Under the pieces are notes generated by a model, which was given only the letters and a program-made list of their open reading frames with translations, was not told the origin of the DNA and did no database searches. Made by a program: the position numbers and the translations under genes. Of a stretch of 64,000 nt of DNA, positions 35,127 to 47,800 are shown piece after piece. Source of the DNA: Paramecium octaurelia (Eukaryota > Ciliophora > Oligohymenophorea > Peniculida > Parameciidae); the NCBI GenBank assembly GCA_905182995.1, contig CAJJDP010000019.1:275600-339599 (forward strand), in the 5' to 3' direction. Position 1 is the stretch's first letter; every line of letters begins with the position of its first letter.

Positions 35127-37110
35127 TCATAAAAACTTATGTATATAGGCCGTAGTAACATAATCACAAAACAGTCTTGCTTAATTGGATTGTGATGATA
35201 AACTAATCAAGGGATCTTTAAACCTATATTTATCGATTTGTTTGTTAGTAAGTGATACTTAAATAAGAGCATAAGTTTGATTATTGTGAACGATAGGATA
35301 AACGAATAAAGGAGCAATTGAATACATGTCAACTATTTGATTGAAATTAAGTTCTTTTGAGATATTAGCAAAATATGCAGGTTGTTTGCTAATAGCCACC
35401 TAACCACATACACCAGCCAAATTATCTAATTTCCTTATTTCTTAATTATGATACTTCCATAAACCATTATTTTCAACAAAAACAATTTCAGATGTTGATA
35501 ATTGCATAATTTTACATTGCATTTCTTTCATTAATTCACAAAAATGAAATTTATCAATTGCTTTCATTAACTTTAAAAATTGCCATTATAAAATGTCTGT
35601 TTATTTCAATAGCTAGTTTTTGTGCATCTCCTCATCAATCTTTTAGATTTGAATCTTTGTATACAACCCTAAGATTGATGCGAAATATTAGATGTCACTA
35701 AAATTATTACTCTAAATAGGATGATGAAATTCAATCAATCCTGCTGGTAGAGCAGCATCAGTTATGATAGGAAAGATGTAAGTACTATCTTGATATATGT
35801 CTTCTCCCAAATCATTTTAATACATGATGTGTTTATGAGCAGTGAGCTTATTAACCGATTCCCGAGTGTCTAAACAATCTCTAAAGGCTCCCTTTGTGCA
35901 AATTATTTTTTTTTACTTGCCATCTAATTAATTGATAAAGAATCCTGTTTAGAAATCTCGTAACCATAAATAGATGTGAGAGACTTTAAAGAAGGAAGAT
36001 AATGTAGTAAAGAAATTATACATTTCATCATAGGAATAAATTTGCATCAATTTAGACAATTTGATAATAAAGACATTATGAGCTAAGCTGAAATCTTTGT
36101 AATTTATCATATAATTAAAGAGCCATGTCAATTACATCTTCTTAGTTTCAGGATTAATAGAATTGATGTGGACTAAAAAGTCTTCAGTCGAAAACTCTAA
36201 AACTGATTAGATAAACTCTAATTTAAATGTCAATTATTACATTTGCATTCTAGATTTTAGAATACGTGTCTAAAAACAAAGTTATTAGGTATTTCAGTAA
36301 ATGTAATAACCATCTTCTCTTAATCTATAAAGTCCTCTTCACTTTAAACTTTGCTTCTAATTTAAAACCTATTATTCAATCTCTATAATTTTTAATTTAG
36401 AGAATTATTGACCATTTGAAGTCTACATATAATATTATCAAATATGTACTTTTAGAAATCCTTCTATTTTTGAATGGCATCTTTCTTGATATGTTCATTT
36501 TCAGTCAGAACTTCAACCAAATTATGTTTCAATTAATCTTTTTAAATTGTAATATTGGATTCTAAAATGATTTACACTCTTTATTCAGACCTCTTCAATT
36601 TTTTAGCTAGGATTAATAAGTGCTCATACATAATTCCTCATTAAGCTTTTGTTCAGCAGTTAACTTTTTATTTAGGTTATTGATATCAACTTCTTAGCTT
36701 CTGATCTTCTCTAATAACTATTAGTTCTCTTATTGAAATTTCGAATTGAGGTGATTAAGTTTAAATAGTTAAGCCTTTAAATATGATTGCTCGTTCTTTA
36801 ACTTTTCGTTGTCTCTCAGAAGCTGATTGTACATGATTTCATTAAATGAAACTTTTTGCAATGTAGTAACCATGTCTTAGAGAGATGATCCTATAGATGT
36901 TAAGTCTTTAGTTGTGAAAGTGCTAACTTAAAGTTATTTAATTTTTGTTGACAATTACTCATCCAATCCGACCATGCTGTTGATCCGAGCATGAAGCGTC
37001 TATTTTAACTAATTGATTACTTAATTTAATTCATCAACACTTTTTTAACTGACTCTTCGGAATTAGGATCTATCAGTCAAGGGAGGGGCTTCAATTCGTT
37101 TTCTGGACAT
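35127..37110 (-). CDS. Coiled-coil protein with two GAF-like domains
   Basis: 645 residues, two 23-nt introns (36607-36629, 36218-36240). Residues ~1-260 are coiled coil (RDNEKLKNEQSYLKAQLFKL; QENQQLLEKIRSQEVDINNL). Two GAF-like modules follow: one around residues 330-470 (SYDEMYNFFTTLSSFFKVSH; YIFPIITDAALPAGLIEF) and one around 490-630 (IMQLSTSEIVFVENNGLWKY; LAGVCGQVAISKQPAYFANI; IAPLFVYPIVHNNQTYALIQ). GAF domains often bind cyclic nucleotides or small ligands. I see no catalytic domain attached, so it may be a ligand-sensing scaffold. The GAF label rests on the strand/helix pattern. Confidence 0.78.
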
Positions 37111-37177
37111 AAATGTTAAATTATATATTAATTACTAGTTTATAAATAATCTAGATATATGTTGAACAACTAGTTAT

Positions 37178-39058
37178 TCATTTTAGTTTGTCAAACTTTT
37201 ATAACACTTTTTTAGCCAGCGCTTCTATTTCCAATAAATTGTCATTTTCATAATATTATTTAAAATTAAATTGCTAGTTTGTATTTTTATCAACAAATTA
37301 GAATGTCTCTTCTAATCGAATGCAATCCAACACTCGATCAGCATGAACCCACTGTTATCGATGCTTAAATAAGTTAACACAATTACTTGATCTTAAATCT
37401 AACTCTTTTTTAGAGAATCAATCAATAACTTTGAATAATCAAACAAGCATTTGTTTAAAATCTCTTGATTATTGTATTTAATGTTGCTATTAATAGACTA
37501 TTTGATTGCATCATCCACTTTTGTACTATATTGAATTTATTCACTAAGTTTCTCATAGATTGAATCAAAGTAGGATTTGAAAACATCAAATTCTTTGGAA
37601 ATGTATGTGTGAATATCCTTATAATCCTTACTCTAAGTAAATTACTCCCAAAACCTAGAATATAAATGATATTAATTCAATACTCCAATCCATAGACATT
37701 TTATTTATTTTCTAGAATAATAGTCTTTAGGAAATCAATTTATTACAGCAACTTTTTGACTAAAAAGAAGCCAGTGACATCATAATTTTGAATAGTCTAA
37801 TTGTTCATTGCTTCTTCAGCAACAGATGCTAGAAAGACATAAATATTTCTTTCATGCAAAATCCTATTAGCATTTCTTTTTTTAGCTTTAATTTCTTTTT
37901 CTCTTTGTGTTTCCTTATCAGTCACTTCATCATTACCAATATCTTAACTAGATCCTTAATTGCCCTAAACTTTTACTGAATCTTATCTTATTAATTTATT
38001 TTCTTCTTGGGGTTTCTTCAATAATGGCCCATCATATTATTATTATTGATTCTATGGACCGTTTTAGGCTATTTAAATGGCAAGATTATTTAATTCCTCT
38101 TTCTTCTTTATTTCAGCTGGATGATCAATAACCATGTTATTTTTGATATAGAATTTATTCATATTCATCATTACTTCCCCACCCTTAAGAGTAGTCTCTA
38201 AATCCTACTTCAACTTCTCCTCTTGATAGAAATTTATCTCGTGATTAAAGAGATCTTGCCAAGATATCCTATCTTTGGGATTAACCACGAGCATTTTCTT
38301 TAATAAATCCTCAGCTGTAGGAGATATATTATTAACTTTCCTATTGATAACAAACTATTTAGTTTTAATGTTCTTGAGCAACTCTACCATGTTAGTAGCA
38401 GTAAATGGTGACTTTCCAAATAATAATTCATAGAAACAAGTACCAATAGACCATATATCTGCTTTATTGTCATACTCTTAATTATTTAACACTTCTGGAG
38501 CCATATTAAGAGGAGATCCTAACATTGTGTTTGCTAATGCTTGATGGTCATTCAACAATTTGGAAAATCCAAAATCAGCAATCTTAATATTGCCATCATG
38601 TTTGAGAATATTTGCCAATTTAAAGTCCCTGTGCATTATCTTATTCTTTACAAGTGTTTTAAAACCATTCAATATCTAAAGTAAATAATCAACTGCTTCT
38701 TCTTCAAGTAAAAACTTTTTTTGTTTTAAGTACTCTACGATTAAATTATAATTACATGATAGATCACCTTCATTGCAGTACTCCATTATCAGATATATAT
38801 TGTTGGCTGTCTTCTTTATATCATATAATTTTATGATATTATCATTATTGCAAGTCCTTAATACTTTAATTTCATTTTCTAATAACTCTGTAAATTTCCC
38901 TTTCAACAGTTCCCTAAATATCAATATACTCAACACCTCTTAACACATTTCACTGCTATGTCAACATTTGTTTGTTTATTGTACCCTTTGAACACTTCTC
39001 CGAATTGTCCTTTTCCTATACTTCTCTCTAAAACATAGTTATCTACTACTTTTGGCAT
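37178..39058 (-). CDS. ULK/ATG1-like serine/threonine protein kinase
   Basis: 601 residues, three introns (38914-38936 with GTG...TAG; 37655-37683; 37364-37386 with AAG end). The N-terminal kinase domain is intact: glycine loop [15 protein letters not shown]-like lysine (IAVKCVK), catalytic loop [14 protein letters not shown] (IADFGFSKL), APE (LNMAPEVL) and [19 protein letters not shown]. Overall style is that of ATG1/ULK kinases, which start autophagy. Residues ~300-600 are a Gln-rich linker and a helical C-terminal region ([39 protein letters not shown]) resembling the ULK C-terminal helical domain. Divergent from CIAPIN1 with only 20 bp between start codons. Confidence 0.9.
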
Positions 39059-39078
39059 TGAAATTAAAAATATTATAA
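39059..39078. promoter_or_regulatory. 20-bp divergent spacer between ULK-like kinase and CIAPIN1 starts
   Basis: The two ATGs face away from each other with 20 bp between them (about 95% A/T). Both transcripts must start within this spacer, have almost no leader, or start inside the other gene. No conserved motif is identifiable. Confidence 0.5.
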
Positions 39079-39909
39079 ATGAACCTTAAAATCACCATTA
39101 ATTAACAAGCCTCAATTAGTGATAAACTTATTATAGCCAGTCTAGAATAAATACTCATCTTTAGAGATAATACCTTCAATAAGATTGATTGTGATTAATA
39201 AATAACACTCAAAGATGCAGTTCAGATTTCATAGATTTTGAAAGATTGTAAATTATTATTCTTATAATATAAGAGGGCATCCTAAATTATGAAGGAGAGA
39301 TTAATCAATAAATTACAACTTACTTTGAAGCTTGTGGATTGTACAGCCAAGGTTAAGGGTAGTATATAAAAAGAACATTATAAACTAAGAAGATCAATAT
39401 TCCATAATAAGACTTCAATAATTGTTATGGGAAATACGATTACATTGAATAAAAATTTTAGAATCAAATCAATTTTTTTAAATAGGTTGATCTCAAAGGG
39501 AACCAAGAAACTATAGATGAAAATGAATTATTGAATGATGGTGTCGAGGTCAAATAAGTGGAAAGCTGTGCATCAAAGCCTAGAGCATGCGCAAATTGCA
39601 CTTGTGGAAGAAAAGAGATGGAGTATAATTAATAATGATATTAATTTTAGAGAGAAATAAGATTAAGAATAGTTATTAGAATAATTAAAAAATAATTCTG
39701 TAAAAGGTTGCGGTAGTTGTTATCTTGGAGATGCTTTTAGATGCGCAAATTGCCCATATAGAGGTAATGCGAATGTGAATTATTTAGGATTGCCTGCATT
39801 CAAAGATGGAGAATAACTGAAAGTCTTGTAAGATGATGTATTTTTAAAAGAAAAAGAGGAGACTGATTAAATTAAGTTGGAGAATGGTAAAGTCAAATTA
39901 AAGATTTGA
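39079..39909 (+). CDS. CIAPIN1: Anamorsin/Dre2 (CIAPIN1), cytosolic Fe-S cluster assembly factor
   Basis: 258 residues, two introns (39248-39273, AAG end; 39623-39650, TAG). An N-terminal helical domain (short compared with animal anamorsin), then an acidic linker, then the conserved C-terminal Cys region: motif [18 protein letters not shown] (CX8CX2CXC type), motif B1 [20 protein letters not shown] (twin CX2C, Cys-X2-Cys...Cys-X2-Cys) and [13 protein letters not shown]. The family carries 2Fe-2S/4Fe-4S clusters and receives electrons from the diflavin reductase Ndor1/Tah18 in early cytosolic Fe-S assembly. The family call is secure. The first intron's AAG end is needed to keep frame. Confidence 0.95.
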
Positions 39910-40061
39910 TATATGAATGAATAATTATTTATGATATGCATTTAGTAGATTATAAATATTAAATCTATTTTTTTAAGAAAGTAAATAGAAGATAAATTTG
40001 AAGAACTAAATAATAGATAATTAAATTTGTAATATTATAATGATTGATTGTATTTATCTAA

Positions 40062-41796
40062 ATGTATATTGATGAATTATCCAAGATACAAAATCCTTTA
40101 TCTATTTCTTGTATGATCTATTAGAGTTTCAGATATAGATAGATAGAATTCGGATTCTCATTTGTAATTTTTCTATGTTGTTATTGTCAGATATCTGATT
40201 ATAAGTTTGATCGTATTGACTCATTGATTTATGATTAATATTTAATGCGCTAACAACAATAATTACCAAGGCTATCAGAGGATGATTAATTTCCAGGTCG
40301 TTTGCATACACAATCTCGAAAACTTAAATTTGGAAGTATACAACTCAATAATATGTGAAATTTAGCAACTGATAACTTCAATAAGAAATCAAAAAAGTAG
40401 AGTCCTATGGCCGAGTCTTAATTCATTAAGCAAATAGATAATAAATTAGAGCAATACAATAAGGATATTGAGCAACGCAATGATATGATTTTTACTATTG
40501 AAAAAGGGTTTGAATCTGTGAGACAAGAGTTAATTAAAGAGAAAATATTGAATGAAGAATAAACTAAACAATTATAGGACTTGGGACAACAATATCAGGC
40601 TGCTCAATCCAAACTCAAATCCATCCATGAATCCAATAAAAATATTGGACAATAAGGGTAGGATAAGGATAGAGACAAAATCCAGCAATTAGAAACCGTT
40701 TAAAAGGCTATTCAAGCAAAAGAACATTAATTAAACTAAACTATAGATTCACTCAATGCCTAATTGAATGATATTACTCATAAAATAAAAACTAAAGAAG
40801 ATTTACCAGACGACTCTAAAAAATTGAAAGACTCAATAAAAAAAAGTGAAGTAACATATAATAATTATATATTTCAAAGGAGAAAAAATATAAATCACAA
40901 GCTATAATGGACGAACTGAAAAAGAATTTAGAATCAATATCTGCTGAAAAGTTATTAATAAAAAATTAAATGGATCAATACAAAAAGGAGTTCCTTGCAA
41001 AGGAGGAATGTTTATCATAAGAATTTAACAATAATTAGAGTAAGGTCAAGGAATTGCAAAAGGAGAAGAATCAATTGCAAGAATAAGCTAAAAAGTCACC
41101 TCTTAATATTTAGGATTAGAATACTAAATTATAAGAAGGAATAAATTAATTGAAATAACAATTGGCTGAGCAAAATAAAACTAAAGATGTAATTATTTAT
41201 TTTAATCGAAGAAAGAAGTAAATTAGTGGAAAGTAAATCTTGATGTGTAAATAAAAAACTTTGATTAATTAACACATCAAATAGAAGAATATAAATAAAA
41301 AATAGAAACATCCTCTAAGACCTTAAATGATAAAACCAATTCTGTTGAATAAATTACAAAATCAATTGGAGAAGTAGAAAAAAAACTTCGGGATTAGTAA
41401 ACAGAAATTAAATTACTAAATTAAAAGCTTGAAGAATGCAATAAGAAATTAGGAGATACAAAACCAAAGAACATGACATAAGTAATTGAAACCATATCCA
41501 TCTTGGAGAAGACTCATGTATTATATGATAGCTATATTCTATAGAAAGAAATTTAAAAAGGCCTTGCCTGCACTTTCTGCAATAAATTCATCAAATAACC
41601 TGTTACTATTATACCATGTGGTCATTCCTATTGTTTTGAATGCAAAAAGGGATACCAGAAAGAATGTTATAAATGTGGGCCTAAATTGAAAATTGAAGCG
41701 ATGTATAGAAATGAATTATTGGATGATATAATTGAGATGGTGAAATTAGTAGAGCAGAGCATATTGAATATGAAATAAATTACTTAAAATTAATGA
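40062..41796 (+). CDS. Coiled-coil RING-finger protein
   Basis: Up to 541 residues with introns at 40164-40190 (27 nt, CAG; skipping it also keeps frame), 40336-40365, 40851-40879 (AAG) and 41189-41211 (AAG). A long Gln/Lys/Glu coiled coil (residues ~100-440) precedes a C-terminal RING-type zinc finger: CTFCNKFIKQPVTIIPCGHS, YCFECKKGYQKECYKCGPK, with the C-X2-C ... C-G-H-X3-C-X2-C ... C-X2-C spacing. RINGs of this kind usually act as E3 ubiquitin ligases. The architecture (coiled coil then terminal RING) recalls Bre1-type proteins, but I cannot claim orthology. It ends 8 bp from the DNA-PKcs-like gene's stop. Confidence 0.85.
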
Positions 41797-41804
41797 TATA
41801 CTCT

Positions 41805-44800
41805 TCATATAAATGGAGCCCATCCTTTCCAAGCTCTCCCCAATATATTTGGATCTGTAGCCAAATCGATCAAACAATCCACCTATTAAATCACGGACAA
41901 AGTTTAATGTTTTTAGTATTAATGTCTTAATCTATTTTGATTAATTCCTTAAATAGCCTTTCTTAGATTATCAGCATATCTTGCTGATTAATGTCTAGAT
42001 TCATCAAATTCTTCCAAAAGTATCAAAGAACAATGAACTCCTATTAATTTCTTATGAACAATATCAATTTTCTTTCTTGGATACCATGTTTCCTTTATTT
42101 TTTGTTAATCTTACGATATCATGCTTGGAGAATCCCCAGTTCTATTATAAACTTACTCTTCTATCTTTGATTATTCTTCTAAACGTTATCTAAATTCATC
42201 TGACATTCCTTTATTCTTTCCTATTTTAATTTGTTCAATCAATGGATCATTAATAAACACCTAAATATAATGAATATCATCATACTTCACAGAAATCAAG
42301 TAAAATGTGTCTCTTTTTTCTCAAAGCACACATTATCTTAACAAACTAACTTTTGTACAATCCTCCCAATCCAATAGGTTTGGCTAATCCTTCAAAAACT
42401 TAAGTCAATCTAAATGGCATCAATTCAGGAATAGGCAAAGCTAATCCTTAACCAAAAGAGAATCCAAAATCTATTGCGATTAAGTTGCCATTTGAATAAT
42501 TTAATAGTATATTTTCTAAATGTCTGTCACCTATACCAAGAATATAACCAGAGGCACATATACCTGCATAATTAATAAGGAATTTGTCTCTGATAAAAAC
42601 AAAAGCCTCTAAATTTGCACTTAATTTGTTTAAACCATTTCTCAACAATGTATCTTTGACATACTTTTTCTATTCATTAAAATTTGAAACTATATCAGTG
42701 GCATTCTCACATTACAACACACCAATAACTTCAAAATTTTTATTTTTTTCATTATATTATCCTTATCGTTTCGCTGCTTTAGCTGCATATTCATCCCTCT
42801 TTGATAATGCTTTGTTTTTAAATAACTCCAATCCTTCTTCTTCTTAATGTTCTTTTTCTATGATCTCTTTGATCACAGTAGTATTATCTACCCATTATAA
42901 CATACCAAATAACTTAGTCATTGGGAACACTCCATAAGTACTTAGATCAGAATCTGGTAGAATTTTATTCATGACATCAAACAGCAATTCAATTCTCTAA
43001 TCCAATCTCAAATCCTCACCTCCTTTGACTAAAAACAGATACTATTTTTCATCAGTTCCATATATCTTGATTCTCTTTGGCTTCCTAATAGAAGATAATA
43101 CAAGCATCCCCTAATCAAAGCTGGCTATTTTTGGTATCATTTAAATATCGAATTCATTCATTCCACTTAGTTGAATAGGAATTAGAATTTCTGTTTATTT
43201 GCCAACTTGATCAATAGATTCCTCATTATAATTTTGAAACCATCGAGACATATCATGGATCATTTGTTGGTTCTTGACATGGATCTATTTTGCTTCCTCT
43301 GATATTTCTTATGCGAATTAATTAATAGTATGTGAATCAGCTTTGTTCTTTAATATTTGATTGAGTTGATTTTTCTTTTTTTATATAAATGCCAAATTGT
43401 AACTTCCATAGAAATCTTCTCTTTTAGAGAAAAAGTCTTCTTGAATTTTATCGATAACGGTATCTATATCTTCAGAATTATCTTTAATCTAATTTAGATA
43501 TGCTTATAATCTATGTTCTGGATGTGTCAATTAATTTAGAGCTTCAATAAAGGCATAATTCTTGGGAATGCATTGATGCAATTTATCGAACATCTTACTG
43601 GCTTCAGAGTCTGCTTTGAATTCCTTTCTAGTTTAATAAGTCACATTAAATTAGTAAATAAATTATTGCGGGTATTTTTTAATGAAATCATCGAAGATTC
43701 TCTTGAAATATTAGAATCTCACATTGTCATTAATTAAATGTATTAATTGAGGTAGATATTATAAGAATATCCAAGTACTTAGATTTCCCTTTTCCACAGC
43801 ATCTTAGAATACAGGGCCAATTTGATTTGGAAACTTTTAGACAACTTTGAGTACTTTAATTAGAAGTGTTTCAATTTTATTTAATTGATTAGCATTGAAT
43901 TTAAATGAACTGATTGTATATCTGACAAATTAATCAGCAATCATATCTAAGCTAATATTTTTAATTTCTAAGATTTTTCTTAAATCGTTTGAGCCACCAG
44001 AATCAGGTTCAATTACTCTTAAACATCTTTCACAAAACATAGCTGCTTTATTATAAAATTTAGATTGGTTAATATTTTCATCATGTAGTTGTATTTACAA
44101 TTCCAAATATCCATTAAATGTTTGCATAATAGCATCAGCATAACGTTAATAAAAGGGATTAAAATCATAACGATTGTTATGTTTTCTAGATTCTTAATTA
44201 AACATGAAAACTAAATCTTGATTGATTTTTAAATAATGCTAATTACTAATTATGGGGAGCATGTTAAATCTGAATTAAACTGATTTATCTGTGTTTTTTT
44301 AAGCTTATTGACTGAAGAAGAGTTTTAATTTTTTATGTTGATCATACCTATCAAAATTGTCATTTAATTTCTAATATATGGTTTCTAAATCCCTTTAATC
44401 ACTTTCGAATCTTTCTTCTTTTAGTTTCAGTTTAGCCAAAGTTGAATAGGTGCTCCAGTTTTCGCATTTGTAAATTTTGAAACAGATGGACAAAAGATTC
44501 GCAGCTTATTAGAAATAATTCATTTAAACAACTCCCTTGGCAAATTGTAACGCCCACATTCCCAATACAGGATGAGTTTAATTTGCCATGATCAAACGAT
44601 TTTAATAGATCCTATTCCAAGTATATAAACTATCTTAAAGAGATGGAGATCGAACAGCCCAGGTGTTCAATATTTACATCTTTTTATCTATGTCAATTTC
44701 AACTCCACTATAAATACTCTGTATTTCTCCCATTTCATGCATCATTTGCAACTATTCTAAATGCTTATGTCTAAGTTATTTAGAAAGCAATTCATTTTAA

Positions 44801-47800
44801 GATAGTAAACTTGACCATTAGGTTAAGAATTTCCTTTAAGCCTTTTGGAGAAAGTATCTAGATTAATCAATGTCTTATTCTGAGATGAGAATCAGAGTTT
44901 TTTCTAACAAAAATTCATCAGCCAGATGTTCAGTTCTTCTTTCCAAATACTTGGCTTTCTGAAGATCGAATTCTCCAGTTTTATTGATCGACATATATTT
45001 ATGGAATGTCCTTCTGATTAATGGTAAATTCGCATTTAATTCTCGATCTGTTAATTATGTTACATCTTTCAATTAAGCATCTAATTTTTCCCATTATCCT
45101 AATTTCATACATGTATCTTCGAACTCCTATTATAAGTAATGAACCATTCTGCCGTCAATTGTGTCTTCATCATAACCTTCCTAATTTATTTCATCTAATA
45201 ACTCTTCCAACTACTAATTTGCTCTTACATATGAGTACTAATGTTTATAATCCATAGCCTATTTAATGGAATCAAAGGCTGGCTTATCTTTGAACAATTC
45301 GTTAATAATTCCCTCAATTTAAGCTTTGTTGCCTTAACTTTGATGCAAATCCATAAGATCCATCCAAAAGAATGATTTCCTTATTTCTTAATTTTCATTA
45401 TCTTCTTGCAATCTCAATATACACTCTTCAGTCAATATCATACTCTGATAATAAGCCAATGATTCTAATCCGATTTTTTTGACAATCTTATTTTCTGGCA
45501 ATAGAATTCCTGATTTGCATAAGACTTAATGGAGAGTTCTTAAGACAGTTGAGATAAAGATGAATGTCTTGCATTATGATCTCTGTAATAATCCTAAAAG
45601 AACTTCATAAAGAGTTTCAGCTGATGTGTTTCTGTCATACAATTCTTAAAAAAGAGCTGTAAATACTCTTCCTGCCAATTCTTCATCTTCAAAGCATAAG
45701 ACAATCAAAGGATCAATAATATCTTTATGCTTTATTTTAATGTCTGGCAAATCTCCTTCTCTATATTTACGAACTCTATTCTACACAAACTTCTCAAAGC
45801 CCTCCTAAGTTGAGGTGTACATTTATGAACTTGGTTATTGTGATTTAAGCTTATAGTATTTTTTTGTTGGATCTCTAAGACTAGAGGCAGACTCTGGTTT
45901 GTATCTGATCTAATTGTTTGATGTTAGTTGAATCTATTAGAAACTGATTTCGTTTGCTTAAAGAAATTAAGAAAGATGAGATCTATTAGATTTCATTGGA
46001 ATTCTGAATCCTTCCTCATCAAAATACTATGATTATTAAATTATTTCCTGAGTTGCTCTTATCAATTATTTTTAATTGACGGGATTCTTGTTTTCTGGAT
46101 TATTCTGACTTGCTCCAATGGCTTAACTTAAAAGCTAAGAAGATGAAGTGAATTAAGAACCGAATTGAGTTCCTGCCATTTAAGACATATTGTTTTATCT
46201 AATATATTTCTTATTGTTGAATTCCTAATCATAATAATGAGCTTCATCACTTAGATTCTTATCAAACATGAATGAATCATACTCTTGTGTCTTTGTACTC
46301 TGACTTAATAACAAAGGAACTGCTCCTTTCAACCACAAAGTCTCCTTCGATGGCTAATAAATATCCTTCATTAAAGAAATCACTCTATCAATTTGTGTTG
46401 TTTATTAACCAGCTTAGTATTATAATTGAATAGCTTTGCGTTCTAAATCATCCTGCAAGTACTTAAAACACAAGTTTCGAATCTCAATATGTTGAGATGT
46501 AAATAATGATAAAATATAGGTTGTAACTTTGCCTTACAGTTCCTTATGATCATAATTGATTAAGTACTCATGTAATAATTTCAGAATGTTTTAATAAATT
46601 TTTACAATACCAATATCTCTATCCACTCCGTATTTTTAATCTATCTTGTCTAAAATCTAATTAAAACAATGTAGAATCAAGTCAGTGCAAGCATTCAAAC
46701 ATTTCAATTAAACCAATTGCTTTAGCAAATTCAATAATGCATAATGTACACTTTCCTCTTGATCTTCAATTACCTTATCAATGCTTCCACTAATTGATAC
46801 CACAATCTCATTAATATAAAATTCTGGATCTTAAGTAGATTGTTCAATCTATTCTAAAAATTCACTAAATATTCTCAAAATTTCAGCTCTTTCCTTGTTT
46901 GAAGCCTAAACTATTAAATTAGCAGTTTCTTGGAATAACTTATTGTTGCTTAAAACTTTTGGGTAGACAAAGGTAAGAATCCTCATGAATGTAGTGAACT
47001 TCTCCTTACCATAACCTGGTCTACTGTCAGCCTTTATACCAGTAACAATATTAATGATTTCTTACTCATATTCATTTCCAGAAACCTTTAAATATTGACA
47101 ACACTACAATACACTTCCATAGACATTTGCAATTCCTTTGAGAACATGCTTTTTTGTAGTATATGTGCATGCCAATCTATAAATTTACTCTGTTGGGAAT
47201 TTTATATTGTGAGATTGCTTTTATAAAATAAATCGATATTTCTCATAAAGTGATGAATTGGCAGTTCTTACAAATTCTGGATAATCCTATAAAATTACCA
47301 CATTATTTAACAAAGCGATATGTAAAATAGCTAATCCATTTGCCTACCATAAAACCGAAGTATCCTCTGCTTATGGATCTAATTATTAGTTTTTTTGATC
47401 AGCCTTCTTGGAAATCATATCTACTATTGATTTATCACAAATGTACATCGAATCTCTATATAATTAAACAAACATCCCAATAATCTCAATATTCTAGTCA
47501 AATATTTTTCTATTTTTATCTGCTGATAACATTATCAAATTATTAATGACAGAACATATCTTATTTCTAGATTATGGATGCATTTAAAGATACTCCTATC
47601 TAACTTCTAATTTCTATGAAAATTTAATCAAGACTACAATGACATCTCTCAAGAAATAATGAAATCCTTTGCCACCATTGATTTTGTTCTCTTTTGTACA
47701 ATAATCTAGTAAAACTCCTATCCATCCTGATGCATACCTATTAAATATGTCGCTTTTGTTGATTATCAACTTTAACATGAATATTTTTAATGACAAATAA

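Noticed and set aside
40129-40311. Minus-strand 60-aa ORF
   Set aside because: Opposite to the first exons of the RING gene, which has the better splice and protein evidence.
42584-42847. Plus-strand ORF, and similar ones at 45021-45257 and 50950-51147
   Set aside because: They lie inside the DNA-PKcs-like gene on the opposite strand.
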